In this document: positions 7,749 through 16,448 of the stretch, in pieces
How positions within the stretch are numbered: position 1 is the stretch's first letter
Layout of the letters: each line of letters starts with the position of its first letter
Source of the DNA: an uncultured Collinsella sp.
Lineage (GTDB): Bacteria > Actinomycetota > Coriobacteriia > Coriobacteriales > Coriobacteriaceae
Length of the DNA stretch: 29,472 nucleotides
Reading direction: 5' to 3'
NCBI GenBank assembly: GCA_900541875.1
Contig: UQLF01000021.1
Location: 1-29,472 of the forward strand
The notes under the pieces: model-generated
Seen by the model: only the letters and a program-made list of their open reading frames with translations
What the model was told of the DNA's origin: nothing
Databases searched by the model: none
Made by a program: the position numbers and the translations under genes

Positions 7749-8568
7749 AGGCGTCGAGGTAGATGCGCTGGGGACGGTTGTGGCGGAGGGCAAAGATGAC
7801 GAGCGCCAGGCCCGCGATTACGAGCGGCAGGCTCAGCAGCTGACCCATGGTGATGACGCCGCCCAGCAGATAGCCCAGCTGCGCATCGGGCACACGCACA
7901 AACTCAATGAGGAAGCGAACGATGCCGTAGCCCATCACAAAGACGCCCATAAACGTGCCTTGGGGCAGTAGCGGCTTTTTGCGGCTGAGCACCTGCAGAA
8001 TGCAAAAGAGCACAATACCCTCGAGGAACGCCTCGTAGAGCTGGGAGGGATGGCGCGGCATATCGCCCGCGGTGCCGCCAAAGATCACGCCCCAGGGCAG
8101 ATCGGTCGGCTTGCCCCACAGCTCGCCGTTGACAAAGTTGGCGCAGCGTCCCAGACATAAGGCCAGCGGAGCACCGATAACGGCAAGGTCGGCGATGGTC
8201 CAGGCGTCGAGCTTGTACATGCGGCACACGAGCACGCCGCCGATGATGCCGCCCACCAAGCCGCCATGGAAGCTCATGCCTCCCTCGTTGGTGGCAAAGA
8301 TTTCGAGCGGGTGGGTCCAATAGTAGCCATCACCGTAAAAGACGACGTAGAACAGGCGCGCACCGATAATGAGGCCAAAGACCACGCCGACCACGACACT
8401 CGTAAGGTCGTCAATCGTGATGTTAAAGCCCCAGCGACGCTGCGTGCGGTACATGACGACCGCCGTGAGCAGGGCGCCGACCACGTAGGCCAGGCCGTAC
8501 CAGTAGATGGTGATGGGGCCCGCCGAGATCGCGACAGGATCAAGCATATGGTAGAAGTCGTTGAGCAT
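7747..8568 (-). CDS. lgt: Prolipoprotein diacylglyceryl transferase
   Basis: 273 residues from the ATG at 8568, which has GGAGGG five bases upstream. The frame stays open 20 codons further but without a better start. Lgt moves a diacylglyceryl group from phosphatidylglycerol to the lipobox cysteine of prelipoproteins at the cytoplasmic membrane. Seen here: several hydrophobic segments, the Lgt signature region GRCANFVNGELWG (about residues 139-151; the usual form is GRxGNFxNxE, so Gly is replaced by Ala), and HPSQLYEA (about 172-179). An early WYGLAYVVG helix also matches. Length is typical. It is downstream of the nifU-like gene with its own leader hairpin. Confidence 0.95.
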   Translation of the reverse strand: MLNDFYHMLDPVAISAGPITIYWYGLAYVVGALLTAVVMYRTQRRWGFNITIDDLTSVVVGVVFGLIIGARLFYVVFYGDGYYWTHPLEIFATNEGGMSFHGGLVGGIIGGVLVCRMYKLDAWTIADLAVIGAPLALCLGRCANFVNGELWGKPTDLPWGVIFGGTAGDMPRHPSQLYEAFLEGIVLFCILQVLSRKKPLLPQGTFMGVFVMGYGIVRFLIEFVRVPDAQLGYLLGGVITMGQLLSLPLVIAGLALVIFALRHNRPQRIYLDA

Positions 8569-8595
8569 GTCGACCCTCCTACTCCCTACATACAA

Positions 8596-8628
8596 ATGCG
8601 GCCGCGGGCCTTGCGCTCGCAGCCGCAT
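8596..8628 (-). terminator. Hairpin between nifU-like gene and lgt
   Basis: Atgcggc (8596-8602) pairs with gccgcat (8622-8628). On the minus strand, ATTTGT follows the stem. It is a plausible weak terminator for the NifU-like gene, or part of the lgt leader. Confidence 0.45.
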
Positions 8629-8677
8629 ATTTGGGCGTAACGTCTATGCGGAGTATGCCGTCCGCAGCTTTCGCAGC

Positions 8678-8956
8678 TTAGAACGGCGCGTACTCGTCGT
8701 ACAGGTCGTCGGTCTCGCCGGAGGCATTGACCTGCTCGACACGGGTAACGCCGGGCACATGCTCCTTCAGGATGCGCTCAATACCCATGGACAGGGTCAG
8801 CGAGCTCATGGGGCAGCCGGCGCAAGCGCCCTGCAGCTCCAGTTTGACGACGCCCTCGTCGTCAACGCCCACATACTCCATATCGCCGCCGTCGGCCTGC
8901 AGGTTGGGGCGGATCTCCTCAAGAACCTTCTTAAGCAGCTCTTCGTTAACAGCCAC
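8678..8956 (-). CDS. NifU C-terminal domain Fe-S scaffold protein
   Basis: 92 residues from a GTG at 8956, with AAGGAG five bases upstream. The whole protein is one NifU C-terminal (Nfu) domain. It has the opening helix VLEEIRPNLQADGGDMEYVG and the cluster-binding CAGCP (Cys45, Cys48), followed by SSLTLSMGIERILKEHVPGV. Nfu proteins hold a 4Fe-4S cluster, bridged between two monomers by the CxxC, and pass it to target enzymes. A likely client in this window is the Fe-S activase encoded at 18659-23449, but this is only an inference from cofactor type. Confidence 0.93.
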   Translation of the reverse strand: MAVNEELLKKVLEEIRPNLQADGGDMEYVGVDDEGVVKLELQGACAGCPMSSLTLSMGIERILKEHVPGVTRVEQVNASGETDDLYDEYAPF

Positions 8957-9127
8957 AGGGGCTCCTTTCTCACAATAACGCGGGCGCGCCCGCGGACAGG
9001 GGCTATGTTACTACAGCCATGTACCCGCTCACGAGCCATCCATGCGCGCGGACACGACTTTCACGAGCAGTCAATTTGGGACGGGGCTCTTTTAGCTGCG
9101 TTCGTCGTCAGATAGCGACAACGCATA

Positions 9128-9652
9128 TTACTGTCGAGCCTGTCCCCCGGTACCAATCTGGACATCGACGATGACCTGGCGGTAGCTGATGCCACAGGAG
9201 TCGAGAATGCGGCGGCTGATACGGCCGTCATCGGTGTCGGCGTACTTGTTGTCCAGGTAGACGACCTCGCCCACGCCCACCTGAGCCAAAATCTTGGCGC
9301 AGTCGTGGCACGGGAACAGCGTGACGTAGACCGTGGAACCCTCGAGGTCCTTGAGCGAGCCACGGTAGTTGAGCACGGCGTTGGCCTCGGCATGGACCAC
9401 GTAGTTGTGCTTGTCCTGCAGCGGGTCGTCGCTCGTACCCCACGGAAAAAAGTCGTCGTTGAGCGCCGAGGGTGTACCGTTGTAGCCCACTGAAAGGATG
9501 CGGTGGTTGGTGCTGGCGATGCACGCACCCACCTGCGTGTTGGGGTCCTTGCTGCGGCGCTGCGCGGCGATGGCCACGCTCATAAAGAACTCGTCCCAGC
9601 TAATGACGTCCAGGCGCTTGCCTGACGAAGTTTGATGAAGATCGTCCGACAT
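9128..9652 (-). CDS. dCMP deaminase family protein (ComEB-like)
   Basis: 174 residues from the ATG at 9652, which has GGAGGTG six bases upstream. The longer open frame to 9688 lacks this site. It has zinc-deaminase motifs HAEAN (His87, Glu89) and PCHDC (Cys115, Cys118). It also has the dCMP-deaminase features DPNTQVGACI and GYNGTP, and an aromatic-rich insert (DDFFPWGTSDD) ahead of the active site. The enzyme converts dCMP to dUMP for thymidylate synthesis, or is the ComEB-type protein found near competence genes. No competence gene is visible here. Separated from coaX by 84 bases. Confidence 0.93.
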   Translation of the reverse strand: MSDDLHQTSSGKRLDVISWDEFFMSVAIAAQRRSKDPNTQVGACIASTNHRILSVGYNGTPSALNDDFFPWGTSDDPLQDKHNYVVHAEANAVLNYRGSLKDLEGSTVYVTLFPCHDCAKILAQVGVGEVVYLDNKYADTDDGRISRRILDSCGISYRQVIVDVQIGTGGQARQ

Positions 9653-9686
9653 GGCAGACACCTCCGTAATCGCAATAGTTTGACCC

Positions 9687-9695
9687 ATTGTAGCA
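9687..9695 (-). promoter_or_regulatory. Extended -10 promoter candidate for the dCMP deaminase gene
   Basis: On the minus strand the sequence reads TGCTACAAT, a TGn extended -10 with a TACAAT hexamer, 35 bases upstream of the chosen ATG. No good -35 was seen, which extended -10 promoters tolerate. Confidence 0.4.
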
Positions 9696-9736
9696 GGTGA
9701 AAGGTGGGGGCGTTTGTCCCACCGGCGCCCTCACTT

Positions 9737-10588
9737 TTACACGCGGCGGGGCTTTTGGTTGATGCGGTAGAGCTCGGCGAGACCCCGCAGCGTCAGTGCG
9801 TCATCTACCGTCAGGCTGTGGCCGACCAACGCCGCGAGTGCCTCGGCATCGTCGCCGGTAATTACGATGGGCACGTCGCCCTCCCCCGCGGCCTTGGTCG
9901 CGCGCATCTCGGCGAGCACCATGTCGAGCATGCCGTCGATGCGGGCCACCTCGCCCAAGACCACGCCCGAGCGCATGGCCTCGCGCGTGTTGCGGCCGAT
10001 GACGTGCGTTGGCGCCGAAGGCTCGACCTGCGGCAAACGCGCCGCAGCGGCCGAAAGCGACCGGGCACCGAGCGCCAGACCCGGCGCGATGACGCCGCCC
10101 ACAAAGGTTCCGCACGCGTCGATGACCTCAATATTGGTCGTCGTGCCCAGGTCGATCACGATGCACGGAGAGCCGTAGACGGCACGGGCCGCCACGGCGT
10201 CGGCAATGCGGTCGGGGCCGATCTCGGCCGGGTCGTCGTAGTGGACGGGCATGCCGGTCTTAAGTCCCGGTCCCACCGTGAGCACGCGTCCCGTGCAGGT
10301 ACGGGAAAGCGCCGCCTTCCACGGGCGCTCGAGCGCCGGTACCACGCAGCTCAGCACTGCGGCCGCGGGAACGAGTGCACCCGGCATGCCCGCATCGGCT
10401 GCCAGTGCGCACATGACCTGCGCGAGCCTCATGCGCGCTTCGTCGGCTGTGATGCTCGACGGCGTCGTGATCTCGCACGTCGCAAGCGGGCATTCCTGCG
10501 CCGCAGCCGAATCCTCGGCAAACAGACCAAAGCGAATGAACGTGTTACCCACGTCGACCGTCAATATGTATGCGCACCCATTAAGCAT
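9737..10588 (-). CDS. coaX: Type III pantothenate kinase
   Basis: 283 residues from the ATG at 10588, with AAAGGAG eight bases upstream. CoaX phosphorylates pantothenate in the first step of coenzyme A synthesis and needs a monovalent cation. Motifs present are VDVGNT near the N terminus (Asp11, phosphate loop of the ASKHA fold), GPDRIADAVAA in the middle and VIDLGTTTNIEVI, followed by GGVIAPG. It is slightly longer than the common 255-260 residues. It is divergent from the OPT transporter gene, with which it shares a 192-base intergenic region. Confidence 0.94.
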   Translation of the reverse strand: MLNGCAYILTVDVGNTFIRFGLFAEDSAAAQECPLATCEITTPSSITADEARMRLAQVMCALAADAGMPGALVPAAAVLSCVVPALERPWKAALSRTCTGRVLTVGPGLKTGMPVHYDDPAEIGPDRIADAVAARAVYGSPCIVIDLGTTTNIEVIDACGTFVGGVIAPGLALGARSLSAAAARLPQVEPSAPTHVIGRNTREAMRSGVVLGEVARIDGMLDMVLAEMRATKAAGEGDVPIVITGDDAEALAALVGHSLTVDDALTLRGLAELYRINQKPRRV

Positions 10589-10636
10589 CGTCGGCGCTCC
10601 TTTCGTCTGCCCAGCAGTATATCGCCTACCTAAACC

Positions 10637-10670
10637 AGTCATCCCAAAATGACTAGCTTGCGGCTATACT
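10637..10670 (+). promoter_or_regulatory. Palindrome and -10-like box upstream of the OPT gene
   Basis: AGTCAT (10637-10642) and ATGACT (10649-10654) form a perfect inverted repeat with a six-base spacer. TATACT at 10665-10670 is a good -10 hexamer but has no clear -35 at 16-18 bases. The palindrome lies where the -35 would be, as an operator or activator site might. It sits in the divergent coaX/OPT spacer, so it could act on either gene. Confidence 0.35.
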
Positions 10671-10780
10671 GGTGCGCGGTCGCGCGCGAGCTCACGCGGC
10701 GGCCCTTGGTAACCCGACTTCCCGCGCCGTATCCGTAGCGGCGCTCCCGGGGGAAGCGGATATACGCAAAGGAGTTCTAT

Positions 10781-12484
10781 ATGAGCAATCCCTCGAACCG
10801 CGCCTCGATGCGCGGGCAACTCACGCTGCGCGGCGTCGTCATCGGCGTCCTTGGCTGCGTGATTATCACGGCAAGCTCGGCCTACACCGCCCTCAAGATG
10901 GGCGCACTCCCCTGGCCGATCGTCTTCGCTGCCGTCATCTCGCTGTTCTTCCTTAAGCTCATGGGCAACGCCAGCCTCAACGAGGCCAACGTCACCCACA
11001 CCATCATGTCCGCAGGCGCCATGGTCGCCGGCGGTCTGGCGTTTACCATCCCGGGCGCCTGGATGCTGGGCTATGCCGACCAGATCAGCTGGCTCGACAT
11101 GTTTATCGTGGCACTCGCCGGCACCATCCTGGGCCTGCTGGCCACCGCGCTCATCCACCGTCACTTTATCGTGGACGCCGCGCTGGAGTTTCCCACCGGC
11201 AATGCCGCAGCTCAGACCCTGCGCGCAACCGAGGCCGGCGGCAAAACCGGCAAGCAGCTCTTTGGTTCCATGGCCATCGCCGGCATCTATAGCGTGCTAC
11301 GCGACGCCCTGGGCGTGGTGCCCAGCATGCTGTGCACGCTCAACATCCCGGGCGTGACCTTTGGCATCTACAACTCGCCCATGCTGCTCTCCGTCGGCTT
11401 CCTCGTGGGCTTCGCCCCGGTCGCCTTCTGGTTTGCCGGCGCCCTGCTGGGCAACTTTGGCATCATCGTGGGCGGCACCGCTGCCGGTCTGTTCGACGTT
11501 GTGACTGCGCAGGGCATCGTCAAGTCCCTGGGTATGGGCCTCATGATGGGCTTTGGCGTCGCCGTCGTCCTCAAGGACATCCTGCCGCAGGTCGCCGGTA
11601 TCGTCCGCGGCCTCGCCGCCGACAGCTCCACCGACACCGACGAGCAGTCGCTCATCTCGGGCTCCCTTAAGCTCGACGCCGGTATCATCGGCCTGGGCGC
11701 TGCCGCCATCGCTGTGATCATCGCCATCGTGCTCGACCTTGGCCCCGTTCCGGCCGTCATCGTCACGCTGTTCACCTTTGTCACCACCATCATGAGCGCA
11801 CAGAGCTGCGGCCAGACGGGTATCGACCCCATGGAGATCTTTGGCCTTATCGTCATGCTCATCGTGGCAGCCTTCGCACAGCTCGCGCAGGTCAAGCTGT
11901 TCTTTATCGCCGGCATCGTAGCCGTGGCGTGCGGCCTTGCGGGCGACGTCATGAACGACTTTAAGGCCGGCGCCGTGCTGGGCACCAACCCGCGTGCGCA
12001 GTGGATCGGCCAAGCCATCGGCGGCATCGTGGGCGCCCTGGTCGCCGCCGCCGTCATGGTCGCGCTCGTCACCGCCTATGGTCCGGACGCCTTTGGTCCC
12101 GACAAGAGCTTCGTTGCCGCGCAGGCAAGTGTGGTCGCCACCATGGTCTCGGGCATCCCGAGCGTGCCGTGGTTCGCAGGCGGCTTTATCGCCGGCATCG
12201 TCATGTACTGGCTCGGCATTCCGGCCATGATGATCGGCCTGGGCGTGTACCTGCCGTTCTACATGTCACTCACGGCATTCCTGGGCTCCTGCGTCAAGCT
12301 CGCCTACGACAAGTGGTCTGCCCACCGCGACGCCACCGCTGGTCTTTCTGACGAGGAGAGGGCTGCCAAGGACGCCGCCTTCCAGGAACAGGGCCTGGTT
12401 GTCGCCAGCGGCCTGCTCGGCGGCGAGTCCATCGTCGGCGTTATCCTGGCGTTTGTCTCCGTAGGTCTGAGCCTGCTGGGCTAA
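10781..12484 (+). CDS. OPT family oligopeptide/metal-chelate transporter
   Basis: 567 residues, with the ATG at 10781 preceded by AAAGGAG. It is hydrophobic along almost its whole length, with about 14-16 membrane segments. Family landmarks include the N-terminal TLRGVVIGVLGCVIITASSAY (trimmed), NVTHTIMSAGAMVAGGLAFTIP, and FPTGNAAAQTLRA, which matches the OPT motif FPxxxA. GQTGIDPMEIFG and the late GVYLPFYMSLTAFLG also fit. Bacterial OPT members import oligopeptides or metal chelates by proton symport; the substrate here cannot be told. Monocistronic, ending in a strong terminator. Confidence 0.92.
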   Translation: MSNPSNRASMRGQLTLRGVVIGVLGCVIITASSAYTALKMGALPWPIVFAAVISLFFLKLMGNASLNEANVTHTIMSAGAMVAGGLAFTIPGAWMLGYADQISWLDMFIVALAGTILGLLATALIHRHFIVDAALEFPTGNAAAQTLRATEAGGKTGKQLFGSMAIAGIYSVLRDALGVVPSMLCTLNIPGVTFGIYNSPMLLSVGFLVGFAPVAFWFAGALLGNFGIIVGGTAAGLFDVVTAQGIVKSLGMGLMMGFGVAVVLKDILPQVAGIVRGLAADSSTDTDEQSLISGSLKLDAGIIGLGAAAIAVIIAIVLDLGPVPAVIVTLFTFVTTIMSAQSCGQTGIDPMEIFGLIVMLIVAAFAQLAQVKLFFIAGIVAVACGLAGDVMNDFKAGAVLGTNPRAQWIGQAIGGIVGALVAAAVMVALVTAYGPDAFGPDKSFVAAQASVVATMVSGIPSVPWFAGGFIAGIVMYWLGIPAMMIGLGVYLPFYMSLTAFLGSCVKLAYDKWSAHRDATAGLSDEERAAKDAAFQEQGLVVASGLLGGESIVGVILAFVSVGLSLLG

Positions 12485-12525
12485 GCTGAGCAGCTGCTCG
12501 ACAGCAACCATATTGCCTACGATTT

Positions 12526-12565
12526 GCCCGGTCGGTAGCTTTCGCGGCTACCGACCGGGCTTTTT
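12526..12565 (+). terminator. Rho-independent terminator of the OPT gene
   Basis: Gcccggtcggtagc (12526-12539) pairs perfectly with gctaccgaccgggc (12547-12560) and is followed by TTTTT. It is 42 bases after the OPT stop. Confidence 0.95.
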
Positions 12566-12585
12566 GATATCGAAACGAAGAAAGG

Positions 12586-12614
12586 CCGGCGCGCTGCGTA
12601 TGACAGCGCGCCGG
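12586..12614 (-). terminator. Hairpin terminator of the surface-protein gene
   Basis: Ccggcgcgctg (12586-12596) pairs with cagcgcgccgg (12604-12614). On the minus strand it is followed by CCTTTCTTCG. It lies about 70 bases beyond the stop of the 1151-residue protein gene and faces the OPT terminator. Confidence 0.7.
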
Positions 12615-12685
12615 GCTTATCGGTTAAGCCATCGAAGCGCTCCTGCTATGAACCGAAGTTCGTTGCAGAAACTACGCTCGAAACG

Positions 12686-15600
12686 CTACATCTGCTTGCG
12701 ACGACGATCGCTCAGCGTCACACCAGCGGCCACGAGGGTGATACCGCCGATGACGAACACCTCGCCCGCAAGAGCGGAATTGTCGCCAGTCTGGGCGAGC
12801 GCGGCCGACGTTGCCTTCTTCTTGGCGACAGGAGCCTTTGCGGCAGCCTGCGCAACCTGAGGCTTGACCTGCGGCTCAGCCTTGGGATGATACTTGTCGT
12901 ACTCGGCCTGAGCGGCAGCCAGGGCATCCTTGGCATCGCCAAGCTCGGCAAGCGCGGCGGCATAGGCGTCGTTGGCATCGGACAGCTTGGCATCGGCATC
13001 GCTCAGAGCAGGCTTGAGACCAGCAGCGGCATCAACGGCGGCCTTATAGCGAGCGTAGGCAGCGTTCAGTTTGACCAGCTTCTCGTTGCCCGTCGTGCCC
13101 GCGGCAAGAGATGCCTTGTGGTCGACAGCCTCAAGCTCGGCCTTGAGTGCCTCGTCGTTGGCAAGCTCGGCCTTGGCCTTGACGATCTCGAGGTTCGCAT
13201 CGACGACGGCTTCGTTGGCGGCCTCGAGCTGCTTCTGGGCATCGGCGACACCGGCGACGGCAGCGTCATAGGCAACCTTGGCGTCGTCGACCGCCTTCTG
13301 GGCGCCGGCGAAGCGCTCGAAGGCCTTGTTTGCGCCGGCCAGCTCGCCCTCGGCAGCCTTGGCCTTGGCCTGCGCGTCGGACACAGCCTGCGCCTTGGCG
13401 GCAACTGCCTGCCTGGCGTCCGAAAGAGCGGTCGCGGCGTGTGTATCTGCGGCCTGAGCCTTGTCAACGCCAGCCTGGGCGGCATCGTCGGCCTTCTTTG
13501 CCTCGTCAAGCGAGCCCTGCTTATTCGCAAGGTCCGCCTGGGCGGCATCGCGCTTGGCGGTAAGGTCCTTGACCGAAGCCGTGGCGTTGTCATACGCCTC
13601 GTTGGCCTGATCGGACTTTGCCTTGGCGGCATCGCGGGCGCTGCAAGCCTTCGCCTTGTGAGCAGCGGCATCGGCTGCCTTCGTCTTGCTGTCAGCAAGC
13701 GTGGCGTTTGCCTTATCGAGAGCTGCCTGGGCAGTAGCGGCCTTGCTCTTGGCGGCTTCGAGCTTGGTCTGGGGCGTCTTGACGTCGATACCCTTGAGTT
13801 TGGCTTCGGCGGCGTCATATGCCGTCTTCGCGGCGGCGGTGCCGGACTTAGCCTTCTCGTACTCACCCTTGGCGGTGTTCACGTTCGTGTCGGCCGCGGT
13901 ATAGGCGTCGCGTGCGGAATCCTTTTTATTGACGGCAGCGTAGTAGGCATTGCTGGTTGAACCGTAATTCTTCTGCGCCTCTGCCAGCTTATTTTGTAGC
14001 TGCTTCAGCTGCTCCTTCTGCTCCTGCGTGCCGCCTGCGTTGTAGGCGGAATCGATGTAGTCGTTGAGGAGCTTCTTGAACTCGGAGACAGTGAAATCAG
14101 CCTGAGTGTCATCAGCGCTGTAATCGAAGATGGTTACCTCGGAATCGGTGTTCTTACCGCTACCGGTTGCGATGCCGATAGCCTTCGCACCGGCATCGAT
14201 GATGTTGAGATAATGCCCGCACTCATGATAGATGCTGTTGTAGTGCTGGTAGATATAGTAGGAATCATATCGGTGGCTACCGAGCTCGTCGCCATACTGC
14301 GCGACGTACTTATCGAATGCCTCTTTCTCCTGGGTGTAGAGGCCGGTATATGGCCAGCCGAGGGTGTCCTCGGTCTCGCCGCCGGTATATGCGCCACCTC
14401 CGCCAGCAAGGTTTTCACCGTTGTCGAAGTAGCAGTTCGAGTGTCCCCAGATGTTCGATGAATACGATGAATTAAGGGCGGCTGCCGCAGTCATGCGGAG
14501 ACTGACGCTGAGCACCGACTGACCGTTCGCCTTGCGGAGGTTGTTCTGGGTGTCGAGATATGTCAGGGCGTTGCGCATCTGCTCCAGGGAAAGCGGGTTG
14601 GTGTCGCGAGACATGTCCTGATCGACGTACTGGTCATACCATTCGGCTTTGTCATCGACGCCGGTCAGCATCGACACGGCATCTTGGGCATTCTTTTTCT
14701 GCGTTGCCGTGAACTGGCTGCCTCCGATGATGTAGTTCATGAAGCCGAACATACCCTGACTGATGACATTCTGGTCTACGGTCATGTTCGACTTGAGGTC
14801 GGCAATCTGCTGGTTAAGCTTGTCGACTTCAGCGCTCGCGGCATCATAAGCGCTCTTTGCCGATGTAACTTCGGTGCAAATTGCATCGTATTCAGCACGC
14901 TTCTGCTGGCGGACCTCGACGAGTCGGTCGTACTCCGCCTTCTTATCCGCCTCGGTCTGCTGGGCCTGCTCGTATGCCGACTTCGAGGCGTCACGCTTAC
15001 TGGCCGCGTCGTTGTACTCCTTGTTTGCCGCATCGTATGCAGACTTGGCAGATGCCACAGCAGCGTTGGCGGCGTTGGCCTTCTCCTGCGCGGCGGTGGC
15101 GGTATTCTGGGCCGCCTGCAGGTTCGCCTGGGCGGTAGCGTCGGCATCCGTCGCGGCATTGAGCTCCGCCTGCGCGGTCTTGAGCTCACCAGCAGCAGCG
15201 TTCTTGGCGGCCTCAAGCGCACTCAGGTCAACACCCGTACCCGAGACGGCAGCATCGAGCGCGGCCTGCGCCTGGTTGAACTTCTGCTGGGCGTTATCGC
15301 GCGCGGTGGTTGCGGCTGCGAGAGCAGCGGCAGTCTCCTGCTTCTTGGCCTGGGCAGTCGTCAAAGCTGCCTCGGTATTCTGCTTTTCCTGCTGGGCGCT
15401 GGCCTCGGCAGCCTTGGCCTGGTCCAGATTGTCCTGTGCAGTAGTAACGGCCTTATTGGCGTCATCGAGCTTTGCCTGCGCGTCCTCGACGGCCTTCTTG
15501 GCGGCCTCGTACTCGTCCATACCCATGGCCTCGAGCTTGGCCTGGGCATCGTCGAGGGCCTTCTTGGCCTCATCCTGCTTTGTCTTGGCGTCCTTGAGCG

Positions 15601-16141
15601 CCTGGGTCTTATCCTCGACACTCTTGTTGGCCTGTTCGAGCTGATCGTTCAGGTCGCCCAGCTTCTTCTGCTGCTGCTCGGTCTTTTCGACGGCGGCTTT
15701 GAGCTCGTCAATCTTCTCCTGGAGCGCGGCGACTTCTGCTGCGTTCTGCTCGATTTCGTTGTCGCTCACAGCCTGCGAGGCCTGATTCTTTTGCTGCTGC
15801 GCCTGCTTTTGAGACTGGCCCGCCGCGTCGGCCTTCTTCTGGGCGGCATCGTAGGCGGCCTGAGCGTCCTTGAGCTGCTTTGCCGACTCCTCGGCCAGCT
15901 GGGCAGCCGTCTTTACGACCGCTTGGTTACCGGCGGCAACGGTATTCTCTACAGAACTACCCCCCCCCTGAACAGAATCGCCGTTACCGGTTGACGGTGC
16001 GGCGATTGCCGCCAGCGGCGACATGAGCGGCTGAGCGATGAGGCCCGCCGTCAAAACGGTTGCGACGGCGCGGTTGGCAACGCCCTTGACGTTGACGGCC
16101 TTAGCCCGAGGCTCAAAGTGTTGTGGACTGTAGTTTGCCAT
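12686..16141 (-). CDS. Sortase-anchored coiled-coil surface protein with CAP domain
   Basis: 1151 residues. The ATG at 16141 follows GGGAG. Residues 1-48 form a long signal peptide ending near SPLAAIAA|PS. A very Ala/Lys/Gln/Glu/Asp-rich coiled coil covers about 75-455. A globular CAP (SCP/TAPS) domain occupies about 480-690, with GHSNCYF, NGENLAGG, a KEAFDKY helix and YHECGHYLNI supplying the usual His-Glu-Glu-His set. A second coiled coil fills about 700-1105. The C terminus has LAQTG, a hydrophobic helix and RRRK, a sorting signal of the LAxTG kind linked to class E sortases. The protein is probably a wall-anchored stalk displaying a CAP module. Nine consecutive G bases sit in the codons just after the signal peptide. 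Confidence 0.9.
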   Translation of the reverse strand: MANYSPQHFEPRAKAVNVKGVANRAVATVLTAGLIAQPLMSPLAAIAAPSTGNGDSVQGGGSSVENTVAAGNQAVVKTAAQLAEESAKQLKDAQAAYDAAQKKADAAGQSQKQAQQQKNQASQAVSDNEIEQNAAEVAALQEKIDELKAAVEKTEQQQKKLGDLNDQLEQANKSVEDKTQALKDAKTKQDEAKKALDDAQAKLEAMGMDEYEAAKKAVEDAQAKLDDANKAVTTAQDNLDQAKAAEASAQQEKQNTEAALTTAQAKKQETAAALAAATTARDNAQQKFNQAQAALDAAVSGTGVDLSALEAAKNAAAGELKTAQAELNAATDADATAQANLQAAQNTATAAQEKANAANAAVASAKSAYDAANKEYNDAASKRDASKSAYEQAQQTEADKKAEYDRLVEVRQQKRAEYDAICTEVTSAKSAYDAASAEVDKLNQQIADLKSNMTVDQNVISQGMFGFMNYIIGGSQFTATQKKNAQDAVSMLTGVDDKAEWYDQYVDQDMSRDTNPLSLEQMRNALTYLDTQNNLRKANGQSVLSVSLRMTAAAALNSSYSSNIWGHSNCYFDNGENLAGGGGAYTGGETEDTLGWPYTGLYTQEKEAFDKYVAQYGDELGSHRYDSYYIYQHYNSIYHECGHYLNIIDAGAKAIGIATGSGKNTDSEVTIFDYSADDTQADFTVSEFKKLLNDYIDSAYNAGGTQEQKEQLKQLQNKLAEAQKNYGSTSNAYYAAVNKKDSARDAYTAADTNVNTAKGEYEKAKSGTAAAKTAYDAAEAKLKGIDVKTPQTKLEAAKSKAATAQAALDKANATLADSKTKAADAAAHKAKACSARDAAKAKSDQANEAYDNATASVKDLTAKRDAAQADLANKQGSLDEAKKADDAAQAGVDKAQAADTHAATALSDARQAVAAKAQAVSDAQAKAKAAEGELAGANKAFERFAGAQKAVDDAKVAYDAAVAGVADAQKQLEAANEAVVDANLEIVKAKAELANDEALKAELEAVDHKASLAAGTTGNEKLVKLNAAYARYKAAVDAAAGLKPALSDADAKLSDANDAYAAALAELGDAKDALAAAQAEYDKYHPKAEPQVKPQVAQAAAKAPVAKKKATSAALAQTGDNSALAGEVFVIGGITLVAAGVTLSDRRRKQM
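15960..15968. repeat. Nine-base homopolymer C/G tract inside the surface-protein gene
   Basis: Nine consecutive C on the plus strand (G in the mRNA) encode the Gly run of VQGGGSS around residues 58-61, directly after the signal peptide. Any change other than a multiple of three would abolish the protein. Tracts of this length are classic slippage sites. Confidence 0.9.
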
Positions 16142-16448
16142 GGCTTTCTCCCTTTGACACGGATGTATCCATACGCTTCAAAATGTAGGAGCTGATTTTT
16201 GAATTCTGTTGCGCAACATTGGTCACCAGCGGATTTTTTGAAATTCGCGCTCTCGTGCTTCACAATTTCGTCACATATGTAGGAGCTGGTGCATCATATT
16301 CTTGCGGGATCGAATTGAGCCTGTGATTTGCATTTGCTCCCGCGTCATCCGCCCTATCGGATTCCGCATCCAACAGACACCCCGCCCGCCACGGTGTAGA
16401 GTTAAGACAACGGGCGCGTTGCGCGGACCGCGCTGGAACGAGGTGGAC
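16142..16448. other. Divergent intergenic region, no gene seen
   Basis: This 307-base spacer separates the divergent surface-protein and DUF389 genes and is AT-richer than its flanks. It holds a direct repeat, atgtaggagctg, at 16183-16194 and 16277-16288, which could be a regulator site. Its two copies lie upstream of both genes. TTGCGCAA at 16210-16217 is a perfect eight-base palindrome. No convincing paired -35/-10 was identified. Confidence 0.5.

Noticed and set aside
14684..15994. 436-codon plus-strand frame, Leu/Gly-rich, opposite the coiled-coil gene
   Set aside because: It is the complement of Ala/Lys/Glu codons, which always reads as Leu/Gly/Arg-rich. It has no start signal.
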